A stretch of DNA of 64,000 nt, taken from NCBI RefSeq assembly GCF_004104055.1, contig NZ_QOVJ01000004.1, forward strand, positions 1 through 64,000, in the 5' to 3' direction. The notes under the pieces are model-generated. The model was given only the letters and a program-made list of their open reading frames with translations, did no database searches and had not been told where the DNA came from. Positions within the stretch are counted from its first letter, which is position 1, and every line of letters begins with the position of its first letter. Source of the stretch: Leeuwenhoekiella aestuarii. GTDB taxonomy: Bacteria > Bacteroidota > Bacteroidia > Flavobacteriales > Flavobacteriaceae. The translations under genes were made by a program, and so were the position numbers. Below are positions 32,851 through 41,604 of the stretch, in pieces.

Positions 32851-33915
32851 TTATATTTTAGAACCTTTGTTTATTAAAAGAAAATCTGCAAGAACTAAAG
32901 CAGCCATTGCTTCAACAATAGGAACCGCTCTGGGAACCACACAAGGATCGTGACGCCCTTTACCTTGCATTTCAGTTTCATTACCGTCTCTATCTATTGT
33001 AGGTTGATTTTGCATTATGGTAGCAACCGGTTTAAAAGCTACACGGAAATAAATATCCATTCCATTACTGATACCTCCTTGTATACCACCGCTCAAATTA
33101 GTCTTCGTGCTACCGTCTTTATTGAAAAGATCGTTATGCTCACTTCCTAACATAGAAGCTCCGTGGAAACCGCTTCCGTATTCAAAACCTTTTACAGCGT
33201 TAATAGATAGCATTGCTTTTCCTAACTCTGCATGTAGTTTATCAAAAACGGGTTCACCTAAACCTACCGGTACATTTTGTATGACACACATCACGGTACC
33301 ACCAATAGTATCTCCTGCTTTACGAATCTCTTTAATCTTATCGATCATTTTTTCGGCGAAAGCTTCATCCGGGCAGCGCACGATGTTCGATTCAATTTTA
33401 TCAAAATCAAGTTCCTGATAGGGTGTGGTCATACGTATATCCCCTACTTGATCTACAAACGCATTGATTTTCACATCTCTTAAAACCTGCTTTGCTATTG
33501 CTCCTGCGGCCACACGGCTCGCTGTTTCTCTAGCAGAAGAACGACCACCGCCACGGTAATCACGCATACCATATTTTTGATCATAAGTATAATCTGCGTG
33601 CGATGGGCGATAGGTATCTTTGATATGACTGTAATCGTGAGACTTCTGATTGGTATTCACAATATTGAAGCCAATAGGAGTTCCTGTAGTTTTCCCTTCA
33701 AAAATCCCGGAAAAGAAATTTACAGAATCTGGTTCTTTACGTTGGGTAACAATTTTAGACTGGCCGGGTTTGCGACGTTCCATATCGCGGTAAACCAAAT
33801 CCAAATCGATAGCAACACCCGCAGGGCATCCATCTATAATTCCACCTATAGCTTCACCGTGAGATTCGCCAAAAGTGGTTAGCGTAAATAATTTTCCAAA
33901 AGTATTACCTGCCAT
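32851..33915 (-). CDS. aroC: Chorismate synthase
   Basis: A 354-residue enzyme that turns 5-enolpyruvylshikimate-3-phosphate into chorismate, the last common step of aromatic amino acid synthesis, with reduced FMN as cofactor. The three chorismate synthase signatures are present: '[19 protein letters not shown]' near the N-terminus, '[20 protein letters not shown]' and '[19 protein letters not shown]' at the C-terminus. The catalytic His in 'FGESHG' and the second His in 'GRHDPC' are both there. The length is typical. It is a stand-alone minus-strand gene with its own terminator. Cytosolic. Confidence 0.98.
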   Translation of the reverse strand: MAGNTFGKLFTLTTFGESHGEAIGGIIDGCPAGVAIDLDLVYRDMERRKPGQSKIVTQRKEPDSVNFFSGIFEGKTTGTPIGFNIVNTNQKSHDYSHIKDTYRPSHADYTYDQKYGMRDYRGGGRSSARETASRVAAGAIAKQVLRDVKINAFVDQVGDIRMTTPYQELDFDKIESNIVRCPDEAFAEKMIDKIKEIRKAGDTIGGTVMCVIQNVPVGLGEPVFDKLHAELGKAMLSINAVKGFEYGSGFHGASMLGSEHNDLFNKDGSTKTNLSGGIQGGISNGMDIYFRVAFKPVATIMQNQPTIDRDGNETEMQGKGRHDPCVVPRAVPIVEAMAALVLADFLLINKGSKI

Positions 33916-34074
33916 AACAAAAGTTTGAGCGGCGAAATTAAAATGTTTTAGGCTAAAAGCCTTGTCATTACGCAGCTAATTCATTGTAAAAAAAGCCGAA
34001 ATACCTAAATAATTTAATAATGAGGTAAAACTAGGATAACAGACATGGTTGTAATTTGTTAAAAATCATATTCT

Positions 34075-34899
34075 TTGAAACGAAAAGTAGAACTTGTTAT
34101 CCTTTCTGATGTGCATTTAGGTACATACGGCGCTCACGCAAAAGAACTGGTTAATTACCTGCAAAGCATCAAACCTAAAACTCTGGTGCTCAACGGTGAT
34201 ATTATAGACATCTGGCAGTTTAGAAAACGGTATTTCCCAAAATCACATCTTCAGGTTATTAAAAAACTCATCTCACTCGCCGCTAAAGGGACTAAGGTGT
34301 ATTACATCACCGGTAATCATGACGAAAAACTGCGTAAGTTCAGTCCGGTTGAACTGGGGAATATTTCTGTGATTGATAAACTGGTATTAAATCTAGACGG
34401 AAAAAAAGCATGGATTTTTCACGGAGATGTTTTTGATGCTTCTATCCAACATACTAAATGGATTGCCAAGTTAGGCGGCTGGGGTTACGACTTTCTCATT
34501 GTACTTAACAGTCTTATAAACTGGTGTTTGGTAAGCTTAGGAAGACCAAAATATTCACTCTCTAAAAAGATCAAAAACAGCGTAAAAAAAGCAGTGAGGT
34601 TTGTCTCCAATTTTGAAGAAACTGCTGCTGAACTCGCAATCGAAAACAAGTTTGACTATGTGATTTGTGGCCACATTCATCAACCGCAAATGCGAAAAGT
34701 AGAAAATGGAAACGGGAGTTGCTTATACCTCAACAGCGGAGACTGGATTGAAAACTTAACCGCTCTTGAATACCACAACAAAATCTGGTCTCTAATGGAA
34801 TATGAAAAGCAAAATCTACCTATTTCAAAAGATGACGAATCTGTAAACACAGAAATAGATCCAGTAGCCCTAATGGCTTCGATTAAGATGTTTAACTAA
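34075..34899 (+). CDS. LpxH-like UDP-2,3-diacylglucosamine diphosphatase family phosphoesterase
   Basis: A 274-residue calcineurin-type metallophosphoesterase. The metal ligands are Asp12 and His14 ('LSDVHLG'), Asp42 ('LNGDIIDIWQF'), Asn81-His82 ('ITGNHDEKLRKF'), then 'IFHGDVFDASIQ' and 'VICGHIHQPQM'. The 'GDIIDIWQFRKRYFP' region with Trp is characteristic of the LpxH group (COG2908), which removes UMP from UDP-2,3-diacylglucosamine in lipid A synthesis. Extra middle residues ('GWGYDFLIVLNSLINWC') could touch the membrane. Whether this copy is the lipid A enzyme or a paralogue cannot be settled here. The start codon is TTG at 34075; no ATG is near. Confidence 0.87.
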   Translation: MKRKVELVILSDVHLGTYGAHAKELVNYLQSIKPKTLVLNGDIIDIWQFRKRYFPKSHLQVIKKLISLAAKGTKVYYITGNHDEKLRKFSPVELGNISVIDKLVLNLDGKKAWIFHGDVFDASIQHTKWIAKLGGWGYDFLIVLNSLINWCLVSLGRPKYSLSKKIKNSVKKAVRFVSNFEETAAELAIENKFDYVICGHIHQPQMRKVENGNGSCLYLNSGDWIENLTALEYHNKIWSLMEYEKQNLPISKDDESVNTEIDPVALMASIKMFN

Positions 34900-34928
34900 A
34901 AAATCCCAAATCTAAAGGACTTGGGATT
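34897..34928 (-). terminator. Terminator of the minus-strand lipoprotein gene
   Basis: Stem AATCCCAA (34902-34909) with TTGGGATT (34921-34928). On the minus strand it is followed by a T run (the A run 34898-34903). It overlaps the last codon region of the convergent LpxH-like gene. Confidence 0.6.
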
Positions 34929-34952
34929 CAGGAGTATGATTTAAAAATTAAA

Positions 34953-35438
34953 TTATTCTTTAAATAAAATTGTTTCAGTAACGCAGTTTTCTAGAGGCCC
35001 ACAAGGCTTATATTTTAAAGTAAGTTTAGACCTGTTCTCTGTGAGACTATAGCCCATAGTATTAGAATAAAAAACATCTAACTCTTCAAGCTCAGAACTA
35101 TCTTCAACATAGTAATCAGAATCGCTTGGTAGTACAAATTCCTTTTCTGTAATAATAATTATACTATCCTGTTTAAAAGAATAACTCCCTTCCCTTTTAT
35201 AACCATAACCTATAAGGGCATTTGATTCTTGATTTTTATAAGTTGTTACAGCTTCAAAACCCCCACTCAAACTAAAGGTATATGTTACTTTCCAGGTTTC
35301 ATTTTCCACCTCAGTTTCAGAGGTCATAGACCAGTCGCCTTGTAAATCAGAATTTTCTAACTGTATAACGGTATCATCATCATTAGCACAAGAACTAACA
35401 AATAAAAGAATCGCTGCAATAAATAATAGTTTTTTCAT
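34953..35438 (-). CDS. Lipocalin-like lipoprotein, uncharacterised
   Basis: A 161-residue lipoprotein: signal peptide 'MKKLLFIAAILLFVSS' with the acylated Cys at residue 17, followed by the acidic linker 'ANDDDTVIQ'. The mature part is beta-rich and starts 'DLQGDWSMTSETEVENETW', then 'KREGSYSFKQDSIIII' and 'GYSLTENRSKLTLKYKPC', a layout like the lipocalin-like lipoproteins of this phylum. Two late cysteines ('PCGPLENC') may form a disulfide. I do not recognise a named family and no function can be inferred. It follows uvrD by 69 bases on the same strand and has its own terminator. Confidence 0.75.
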   Translation of the reverse strand: MKKLLFIAAILLFVSSCANDDDTVIQLENSDLQGDWSMTSETEVENETWKVTYTFSLSGGFEAVTTYKNQESNALIGYGYKREGSYSFKQDSIIIITEKEFVLPSDSDYYVEDSSELEELDVFYSNTMGYSLTENRSKLTLKYKPCGPLENCVTETILFKE

Positions 35439-35507
35439 TTTTTCGGATTAAGTGTCCTTTTAGAAGATACAATTGCCTAAAAATGGTTGCGTACAAATAA
35501 GCAAAAT

Positions 35508-37829
35508 CTAATCTAATATCTTCAGCTTCGCAAAACGCAACAATAACTTCTTGATTCCACCGGTTTGAAAGTGTATTTCTGCTTTTTGATCCTGCCCTAC
35601 TCCTTCTATACCCAACACTTCGCCATGACCAAAACGACTGTGCTCAACGCGCATACCTTTAGAAAGATTTCCGTTGAGATCATCTGTTTGTGGCTGTGAA
35701 TTACTTTGAGGACGTAGCTTACGCAGTTTCCGTAATTGGTCTTCGGTAGGTTTCCCCACAGTTGGAGCGCTTCCGCTTACTGGTTTTTTGAGACGTAGTT
35801 TACTTTTATCCGGTTCTCCAAAAATATCGGTATCAATCATCGGCTTGTAGCGATAATTATCCATTGGTGTCTGGATGTCCAGATATTGCTCATCTATTTC
35901 TTCAATAAAACGACTGGGCTCTGCATCAATGAGTTTTCCCCAGCGGTAACGCGATTCGGTATAGGTAAGATATGCTTGTTTTTCGGCACGGGTAAGAGCT
36001 ACATAAAACAGGCGGCGCTCTTCTTCCAGTTCGCTACGGGTATTCATACTCATTCCACTCGGGAACAAATCCTCTTCAAGTCCCACGATATAAACATACG
36101 GGAACTCCAACCCTTTAGCCAAGTGAATCGTCATGAGTGAAACCCGATCAACATCATCAATGTCTTTATCCATATCAGTCGCTAACGCAACATCTTCTAA
36201 AAATTCTGATAAGCTACCGGTAGCGTCTGCTATTTCCTTTTGACCTTCAACAAAGTCACGCATACCGTTGAGTAATTCTTCAATATTTTCAATACGTGCA
36301 ATTCCTTCCGGCGTACCATCTTTTTTCAATTCCTGAAGTAATCCTGTTTTGCGTGCTACCGTTTCAGCAACGGTAAAGGCATCGGCGTTTTCGCTTAAAA
36401 TTTTAAAACTGTGAATCATATTCACAAAATTGTAAAGCTTATTTTTTGTGCTCGAATTGATTTTAATATCTAAATGCTGAATATTTTCCATCACTTCAAA
36501 AATGGAGCGATCGTATTGCTTTGCAGCGATGACGAGACGGTCTAAAGTTGTAGCCCCAATACCTCTTGCAGGATAATTAATCACACGCTTTAAAGCTTCC
36601 TCATCATTGGGATTAACCAAAATACGCAGATAAGCCAAAACATCTTTAATCTCTTTCCGCTGATAGAATGAAAGTCCACCAAAGATCCTATACGGGATTT
36701 CCCGTTTTCTAAGTGCATCTTCCATGGCACGGGATTGCGCATTTGTTCGATATAAAATAGCAAAATCACTGTGTTGTAACTGGTTATTCATCTTTGTTTC
36801 AAAGATGTTACTCGCAACATAGCGCCCTTCTTCCCCATCGGTAAGCGAGCGATGCACAATGATTTTAGGTCCGTCGTCATTAGCCGTCCAGACCACTTTA
36901 TCCAGTTTGGTTTTATTGTGCTCAATAACCGAGTTTGCGGCCTCTACGATGTTTTTGGTTGAGCGGTAATTTTGCTCCAGACGATACACTTTTACATCAT
37001 CATAATCCCGCTGATAATTCAAAATATTATTAATATTCGCCCCGCGGAATGCATAAATACTCTGGGAGTCATCCCCTACCACACAAATGTTTTGATACCG
37101 ATCTGCAAGTGCTTTTACAATCAGGTATTGCGAATGGTTGGTATCCTGATACTCATCAACAAGAATGTATTGAAAACGTTTTTGGTATTTAGCGAGCACT
37201 TCAGGAAAACGCGCCAGCAATTCATTAGTACGCAACAATAAATCATCAAAATCCATTGCTCCCGCTTTAAAACAGCGGTCTACATATTCCTTATAAATCT
37301 CACCAATACGAGGCTTTTTTGCCATAGCATCAGCTTCCATCAATTCCGGATTTTGAAAATAAGCTTTGACGGTGATCAAACTGTTCTTAAAGGAAGAGAT
37401 ACGGCTATGAACCTGCTTATACTTATAAATATCTTTATCAAGCCCCATCTCTTTGATTATTGCGGAAATAAGTCGCTGAGAATCCTGAGAATCATAAATC
37501 GTGAAATTGGGTGGAAAGCCCAGGTGGTGTCCTTCAATACGTAAGATCTTAGCAAAAACCGAGTGAAAAGTTCCCATCCACAGGTTTTTTGCTTCACTAT
37601 TACCCACAATGCTACCAATACGCGTTTTCATCTCGCGTGCTGCTTTGTTAGTAAATGTGAGTGATAAAATATTAAACGCGTCTACTCCCTGTTGCATCAG
37701 GTAAGCAATACGCATGGTTAGTACTCTGGTTTTCCCAGAGCCTGCACCGGCAATCACCATCATTGCTCCGTCCTTTTGCAAAACCGGCGCACGCTGTGCT
37801 TCATTTAATCCTTCTAAAAGTGCCTCCAA
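35508..37829 (-). CDS. uvrD: UvrD/PcrA-type ATP-dependent DNA helicase
   Basis: A 773-residue superfamily 1A 3'-5' helicase. Motifs run in order: Q-motif 'LNEAQRAPV', Walker A 'AGAGSGKT' (27-34), motif II 'ILVDEYQDTNHSQY', motif III 'VVGDDSQSIYAFRGA', motif IV 'LEQNYRSTKNIV', motif V 'VSLMTIHLAKGLEFPYVYI' and motif VI 'EERRLFYVALTRAEK'. The C-terminus ends in a Tudor-like unit ('MRVEHSRFGHGEVLGIEG') that binds RNA polymerase in PcrA/UvrD. Roles are nucleotide excision repair, mismatch repair and replication restart. The start codon is TTG at 37829, giving 'MEALLEGLNEAQR'. Single gene upstream of a small lipoprotein. Confidence 0.95.
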   Translation of the reverse strand: MEALLEGLNEAQRAPVLQKDGAMMVIAGAGSGKTRVLTMRIAYLMQQGVDAFNILSLTFTNKAAREMKTRIGSIVGNSEAKNLWMGTFHSVFAKILRIEGHHLGFPPNFTIYDSQDSQRLISAIIKEMGLDKDIYKYKQVHSRISSFKNSLITVKAYFQNPELMEADAMAKKPRIGEIYKEYVDRCFKAGAMDFDDLLLRTNELLARFPEVLAKYQKRFQYILVDEYQDTNHSQYLIVKALADRYQNICVVGDDSQSIYAFRGANINNILNYQRDYDDVKVYRLEQNYRSTKNIVEAANSVIEHNKTKLDKVVWTANDDGPKIIVHRSLTDGEEGRYVASNIFETKMNNQLQHSDFAILYRTNAQSRAMEDALRKREIPYRIFGGLSFYQRKEIKDVLAYLRILVNPNDEEALKRVINYPARGIGATTLDRLVIAAKQYDRSIFEVMENIQHLDIKINSSTKNKLYNFVNMIHSFKILSENADAFTVAETVARKTGLLQELKKDGTPEGIARIENIEELLNGMRDFVEGQKEIADATGSLSEFLEDVALATDMDKDIDDVDRVSLMTIHLAKGLEFPYVYIVGLEEDLFPSGMSMNTRSELEEERRLFYVALTRAEKQAYLTYTESRYRWGKLIDAEPSRFIEEIDEQYLDIQTPMDNYRYKPMIDTDIFGEPDKSKLRLKKPVSGSAPTVGKPTEDQLRKLRKLRPQSNSQPQTDDLNGNLSKGMRVEHSRFGHGEVLGIEGVGQDQKAEIHFQTGGIKKLLLRFAKLKILD

Positions 37830-37968
37830 AACAATTGATTTTTTTACTGAAACTAAACTTGATGAGCTAAAATAGCACCTCTATTTAGTAAGAGGGCGAA
37901 AATTAAGGAAACTTAATTTTTTATTAGAACACTATGGTATTTAGTTATCAAGAAATTTATACTATAGT

Positions 37969-38003
37969 AAACTACCTCGGCAAGTCTGCGAAGTACTTAT
38001 TAC
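37969..38003 (+). repeat. Dispersed intergenic repeat, hairpin type (copy 2)
   Basis: AAACTACCTCGGCAAGTCTG then CGAAGTACTTATTAC. It aligns with 26-60. It lies 22 bases upstream of a long-type repeat (38025-38065), and the pair fills most of the 323-base uvrD/VWA gap (37830-38152), which holds no gene. Confidence 0.6.
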
Positions 38004-38024
38004 AAACAAATTTTCAATTTCACG

Positions 38025-38065
38025 GCAAGCCTTGGGGTATTAAACCCTTTGGGGGTGCTTATGCA
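38025..38065 (+). repeat. Dispersed intergenic repeat, long type (copy C)
   Basis: Reads GCAAGCCTTGGGGTATTAAA then CCCTTTGGGGGTGCTTATGC. Aligns with copies at 27177, 32759 and 59804. Confidence 0.7.
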
Positions 38066-38152
38066 TTTCAATTAAAAAATTAAGACACTCACACGCAACC
38101 TTTTATACAAAAAGCATCTACATTATAAATCAATCAAAAAACGAACAGCCTT

Positions 38153-39337
38153 ATGAAAAAATTCTACACTTTTCTCATTCCCTTATTTTTTGCGCTCTTT
38201 TTATCCTGTAGCGAAGACGGCTCGCTAACCGAAGGAGAAGGATTAATAGATGGTGCTTTTTCATCTGAATCTGATGGTTCTGGTGATACAGGAGGGTCAG
38301 GTAATGGAGGTTCTGACAATGCCGGAATCATCACCGCAGGAGAATGGAATGATTTATCAAACTGGAATTTCTGGCAAAATTTACTCAATCAGGAAGTTGC
38401 AGATAAACTTACTACAAACTGGGAGTTCAATACTGCAAACCGCTATTCTTTTGAATTAAAAGATGAAAATAGCTTACCTGTGGTAGATGCTATTTTGACG
38501 ATAAAAAAAGGCGCACAAGTAATATGGTCTGCAAAAACAGATAATTTAGGGACTGCAGAACTTTGGATTGATCTCAAGAGCAAAAACCAGAAAACTATAG
38601 ATATCTCTGACTATAGTTTTTATCTGGGTAATCAAAAATTAAGCGGTGTAAAACCTTTTTCTGAAGGAATAAACACAATTAAACTAAACAGTTCTGCACC
38701 AGTATACAGCAATGTTGACCTCGCTTTTATCGTTGATGCGACAGGCTCTATGGGTGATGAGATGAATTTTCTAAAGGATGATCTTAAACAAGTTATTCAG
38801 AAGGTTAAAGTCGCAAATACTAATCTTCAGATTTCTACAGGAACTGTTTTCTATAGAGATATTGATGACGAATATCTGGTTAAAAAATCTGATTTTACCT
38901 TAAATCTAGAGAACACCCTTACTTATATTAATGCACAGTCCGCAGATGGCGGCGGAGATTTCCCCGAGGCTGTACATACTGCTCTTAAGACCGGTATAGA
39001 TGAATTACAATGGGCTACAACTGCAAAAACACGCATTGCATTTTTGTTGTTAGATGCTCCACCCCACGAAGAAGCGCAAATAATTGACGACCTGCATACA
39101 TCAATTAAAAAAGCGGCTCAAAATGGAATTAAGATCATTCCCATAGTTGCCAGCGGAATTAATAAAGAAACTGAATTTTTAATGCGAAACTTCAGCATAG
39201 CAACAAACGGAACTTATGTTTTCATAACTAATGATAGCGGTGTAGGTAATGATCACCTCGAGCCTACCGTAGGTGACTATGACGTTGAAATCCTTCAAGA
39301 ATTAATGATACGTCTCATCACAAAATATACGAGCTGA
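38153..39337 (+). CDS. VWA domain-containing lipoprotein
   Basis: A 394-residue lipoprotein. The signal peptide ends at lipobox LSC (Cys19), followed by a flexible Gly/Ser/Asp/Glu linker (about 20-60). A small beta domain at about 85-180 ('NRYSFELKDENSLPVVDAIL') precedes a von Willebrand factor A domain from about 188 to the end. Its MIDAS metal site is 'VDATGSMGDEM' (Asp195, Ser199), with 'GGGDFPEAVHTALKT' and 'IAFLLLDAPPHE' as further typical segments. So it probably binds a protein partner on the cell surface through a divalent metal. It is transcribed alone, with a terminator at 39373-39414. The cargo or partner is unknown. Confidence 0.88.
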   Translation: MKKFYTFLIPLFFALFLSCSEDGSLTEGEGLIDGAFSSESDGSGDTGGSGNGGSDNAGIITAGEWNDLSNWNFWQNLLNQEVADKLTTNWEFNTANRYSFELKDENSLPVVDAILTIKKGAQVIWSAKTDNLGTAELWIDLKSKNQKTIDISDYSFYLGNQKLSGVKPFSEGINTIKLNSSAPVYSNVDLAFIVDATGSMGDEMNFLKDDLKQVIQKVKVANTNLQISTGTVFYRDIDDEYLVKKSDFTLNLENTLTYINAQSADGGGDFPEAVHTALKTGIDELQWATTAKTRIAFLLLDAPPHEEAQIIDDLHTSIKKAAQNGIKIIPIVASGINKETEFLMRNFSIATNGTYVFITNDSGVGNDHLEPTVGDYDVEILQELMIRLITKYTS

Positions 39338-39372
39338 TATCTCTCATAATACTTTTTTGAAAAAGAAGAATA

Positions 39373-39414
39373 AAAAAGCGTGTCTCAAGATAACTAGAGG
39401 CACGCTTTTGTTTT
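39373..39414 (+). terminator. Rho-independent terminator of the VWA lipoprotein gene
   Basis: Stem AAAAGCGTGTCTC with GAGGCACGCTTTT (one G-T pair) around a ten-base loop, followed by GTTTTG. It lies 36 bases after the stop. Confidence 0.8.
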
Positions 39415-39552
39415 GTCTAATTTTCACTAAAATTGATTCTGAATATCAATTTTACAGCGTTACAAATCAAAATGCAGATACTCATAAATCTCCACCTTCC
39501 GGTTTTAGCTTCTCTAGCTTTTCTATATCTTTAGTTTTCTGATATTATTTTT

Positions 39553-40098
39553 ATGAACTTAAAACGTTTGGGTATTAGCTTGTTTTTCATTTTCGCATTC
39601 GCGGAAATAGGTATTGCACAAGAACAAATAACTGGCCCCCTAATTGAAGGTTTCGGAAATACTTACACAGTTCCTGCGCCTGATCTTCCTGTAAATACAA
39701 CTGAAGATTATAAAGTAGTTTTTGACATCGCTAAAGCCCCGGAAGATCCTGCTTCTTTAAATCTATATTTTAATACTATAGCTCGTTTTCTCAATATGCA
39801 CGTTGCTACAGGAGTTGATAAAAATCGATTAAAGCCTGTACTAGTCGTACACGGCAGTGCAGCTTTTGGTTTACTGAAAAATAAATATTATAAGGAGAAA
39901 TTTGGTGTTGACAATCCTAATCTAGCCTTACTAAACAAACTTCATTCTTTAGATATCCCCGTGATTCTTTGTGGGCAAACCGCCGGTTCTCGTGATATTT
40001 CAAAAGATAAGCGTTGGGAACATACAACACTTGCTTTATCTGCAATGACCGCATTAATACATTATCAGAATCTAGATTACGCATTAATTTCCTTTTAA
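39553..40098 (+). CDS. Exported DsrE-like protein
   Basis: A 181-residue protein with a signal peptide (1-22, ending 'IGIAQ') and a DsrE/DsrF-like alpha-beta domain from about 50 on: 'DYKVVFDIAKAP', 'PVLVVHGSAAFGLL' and 'PVILCGQTAGSRDI', where the Cys lies at the position of the sulfur-carrier cysteine of DsrE/TusD. Members in the periplasm are common in Bacteroidota, but their role is not known. It lies eight bases before the M20 peptidase, so the two exported proteins are likely to be one operon. Confidence 0.82.
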   Translation: MNLKRLGISLFFIFAFAEIGIAQEQITGPLIEGFGNTYTVPAPDLPVNTTEDYKVVFDIAKAPEDPASLNLYFNTIARFLNMHVATGVDKNRLKPVLVVHGSAAFGLLKNKYYKEKFGVDNPNLALLNKLHSLDIPVILCGQTAGSRDISKDKRWEHTTLALSAMTALIHYQNLDYALISF

Positions 40099-40106
40099 AT
40101 AAACAT

Positions 40107-41390
40107 ATGAAAAAACTACACACACTAGCATTTTTAACCCTTGGTACTGCTGCTTTTGCGCAAACTCCAGATCCAGAAATCACTGCTGCTGCAGAAGCTT
40201 TAGAAGATCAGGTGATCGAATGGCGTCATGAAATTCATGAACATCCGGAATTGAGTAACCGCGAATTTGAAACGGCTGCTAAAATCGCAAAACATCTTAA
40301 GTCATTAGGTATAGAAGTAGAAACTGAAGTTGCGAAGACTGGCGTTGTAGGTATTCTTAAAGGAAATCATCCCGGTAAAGTTGTAGCCCTACGTGCAGAT
40401 ATAGACGCACTCCCGGTGACTGAGCGTAATAATTTACCGTTTAAAAGTGAAGTTACCGCAACCTTTATGGGCGAAGAGACCGGGGTAATGCATGCTTGCG
40501 GTCACGACACACATGTTGCTATTCTTATGGGTACAGCTCAGATTCTAGCGGAAAATAAAGACAAAATTCACGGTACCGTAAAATTTGTTTTTCAGCCAGC
40601 TGAAGAAGGACCCCCACCGGGTGAAGAAGGTGGTGCGGCTTTGATGATTAAAGAAGGGGTCCTAAAAAATCCGGATGTAGATGCTATTTTTGGACTGCAC
40701 ATAAACAGTGCAACTCCGGTAGGAACCATCGCTTATAAACCGGGCGGCACAATGGCTGCCGTAGAACGATTTGTTGTAAATATTAAAGGAAAACAAACCC
40801 ACGGATCTCAACCTTGGGGTGGTGTTGACCCCATATACATCGCCTCTAAAATTATTGACGGATTTCAATCTATTATCAGTAGAGAATCTAACTTATTAGT
40901 AGAGCCTGCCGTAATTACCGTTGGTAAAATTTCTGGTGGAGTTCGATTCAATATCATTCCTGAAACTGCAGAATTAATAGGTACTGTGCGTACCTTAGAT
41001 CCTGATATGCGTGAATTGATCATACGTCGTATGACTGAAATGAGTGAAGGTCTCGCTAAAGCCTATGGCGGAAGCGCTACAATAGAATTTCAGAGTAACA
41101 CAGCTATTACTTATAACGACCTTGCACTTACTGAGCAAATGCTACCTACTCTTAAAAGTGTCGCAGGCGAAGATCATGTAAAACTGGTTAAAGCAACTAC
41201 CGGCGGGGAAGATTTTAGTTATTTTCAGGAAGAAGTTCCCGGTTTTTATTTCTTTTTAGGAGGAATGACTCCAGGAAATACGCAAGCTTATCCACACCAT
41301 ACACCTGATTTTCAAATTGACGATGACGGATTATTATTGGGTGTAAAAACAATGAGTCAATTAACACTTGATTACTTAAACGCTAAGTAG
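40107..41390 (+). CDS. Exported M20-family amidohydrolase
   Basis: A 427-residue metallo-amidohydrolase of the M20D group (N-acyl-amino-acid or hippurate hydrolase type). The ATG at 40107 is chosen because it begins a signal peptide 'MKKLHTLAFLTLGTAAFAQ'; an in-frame codon at 40014 would lie inside the upstream gene. The zinc-binding segment is 'VMHACGHDTHVAIL' with Cys131 and His133, the acidic pair is 'FQPAEEGPPPGEEGG', His198 follows in 'GLHINS', and 'HHTPDFQIDD' ends the catalytic site. The small lid domain is at about 210-325 ('FVVNIKGKQTHGSQP'). It would release fatty or aryl groups from amino acids in the periplasm. Ends at a strong terminator. Confidence 0.92.
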   Translation: MKKLHTLAFLTLGTAAFAQTPDPEITAAAEALEDQVIEWRHEIHEHPELSNREFETAAKIAKHLKSLGIEVETEVAKTGVVGILKGNHPGKVVALRADIDALPVTERNNLPFKSEVTATFMGEETGVMHACGHDTHVAILMGTAQILAENKDKIHGTVKFVFQPAEEGPPPGEEGGAALMIKEGVLKNPDVDAIFGLHINSATPVGTIAYKPGGTMAAVERFVVNIKGKQTHGSQPWGGVDPIYIASKIIDGFQSIISRESNLLVEPAVITVGKISGGVRFNIIPETAELIGTVRTLDPDMRELIIRRMTEMSEGLAKAYGGSATIEFQSNTAITYNDLALTEQMLPTLKSVAGEDHVKLVKATTGGEDFSYFQEEVPGFYFFLGGMTPGNTQAYPHHTPDFQIDDDGLLLGVKTMSQLTLDYLNAK

Positions 41391-41450
41391 ATCATATTCA
41401 TGCTCAAGAGCATTTAAATCTCGATCATTGAGAAATCTATTCTTTTCTAG

Positions 41451-41482
41451 AAAAGCGAATGTAATTACACATTCGCTTTTTT
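41451..41482 (+). terminator. Rho-independent terminator of the DsrE/M20 operon
   Basis: Stem GCGAATGT (41455-41462) with ACATTCGC (41469-41476), flanked by AAAA and a T run. Confidence 0.85.
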
Positions 41483-41571
41483 ATGTGTCAAATTTTTCCT
41501 CTTAAGTATTTAGAAAGGGTTAATAATTCTTAAATTCTCAACTTAGAGCCTTTCAAAAACATAGGAAACAC

Positions 41572-41579
41572 TAAGTTTG
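41572..41579 (+). promoter_or_regulatory. TAAGTTTG promoter -7 element
   Basis: Exact TAnnTTTG match preceded at about 18 bases by TTTC. Transcription would start near 41586, so the in-frame TTG at 41584 cannot be used and the ATG at 41605 is the start. Confidence 0.55.
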
Positions 41580-41604
41580 AAGATTGAATTTTTTAAATCC
41601 CGTT

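Noticed and set aside
39357-39542. A 61-codon plus-strand frame after the VWA gene
   Set aside because: It runs across the VWA gene terminator hairpin, starts with a Lys-rich stretch produced by the A run, and shows no conserved feature.
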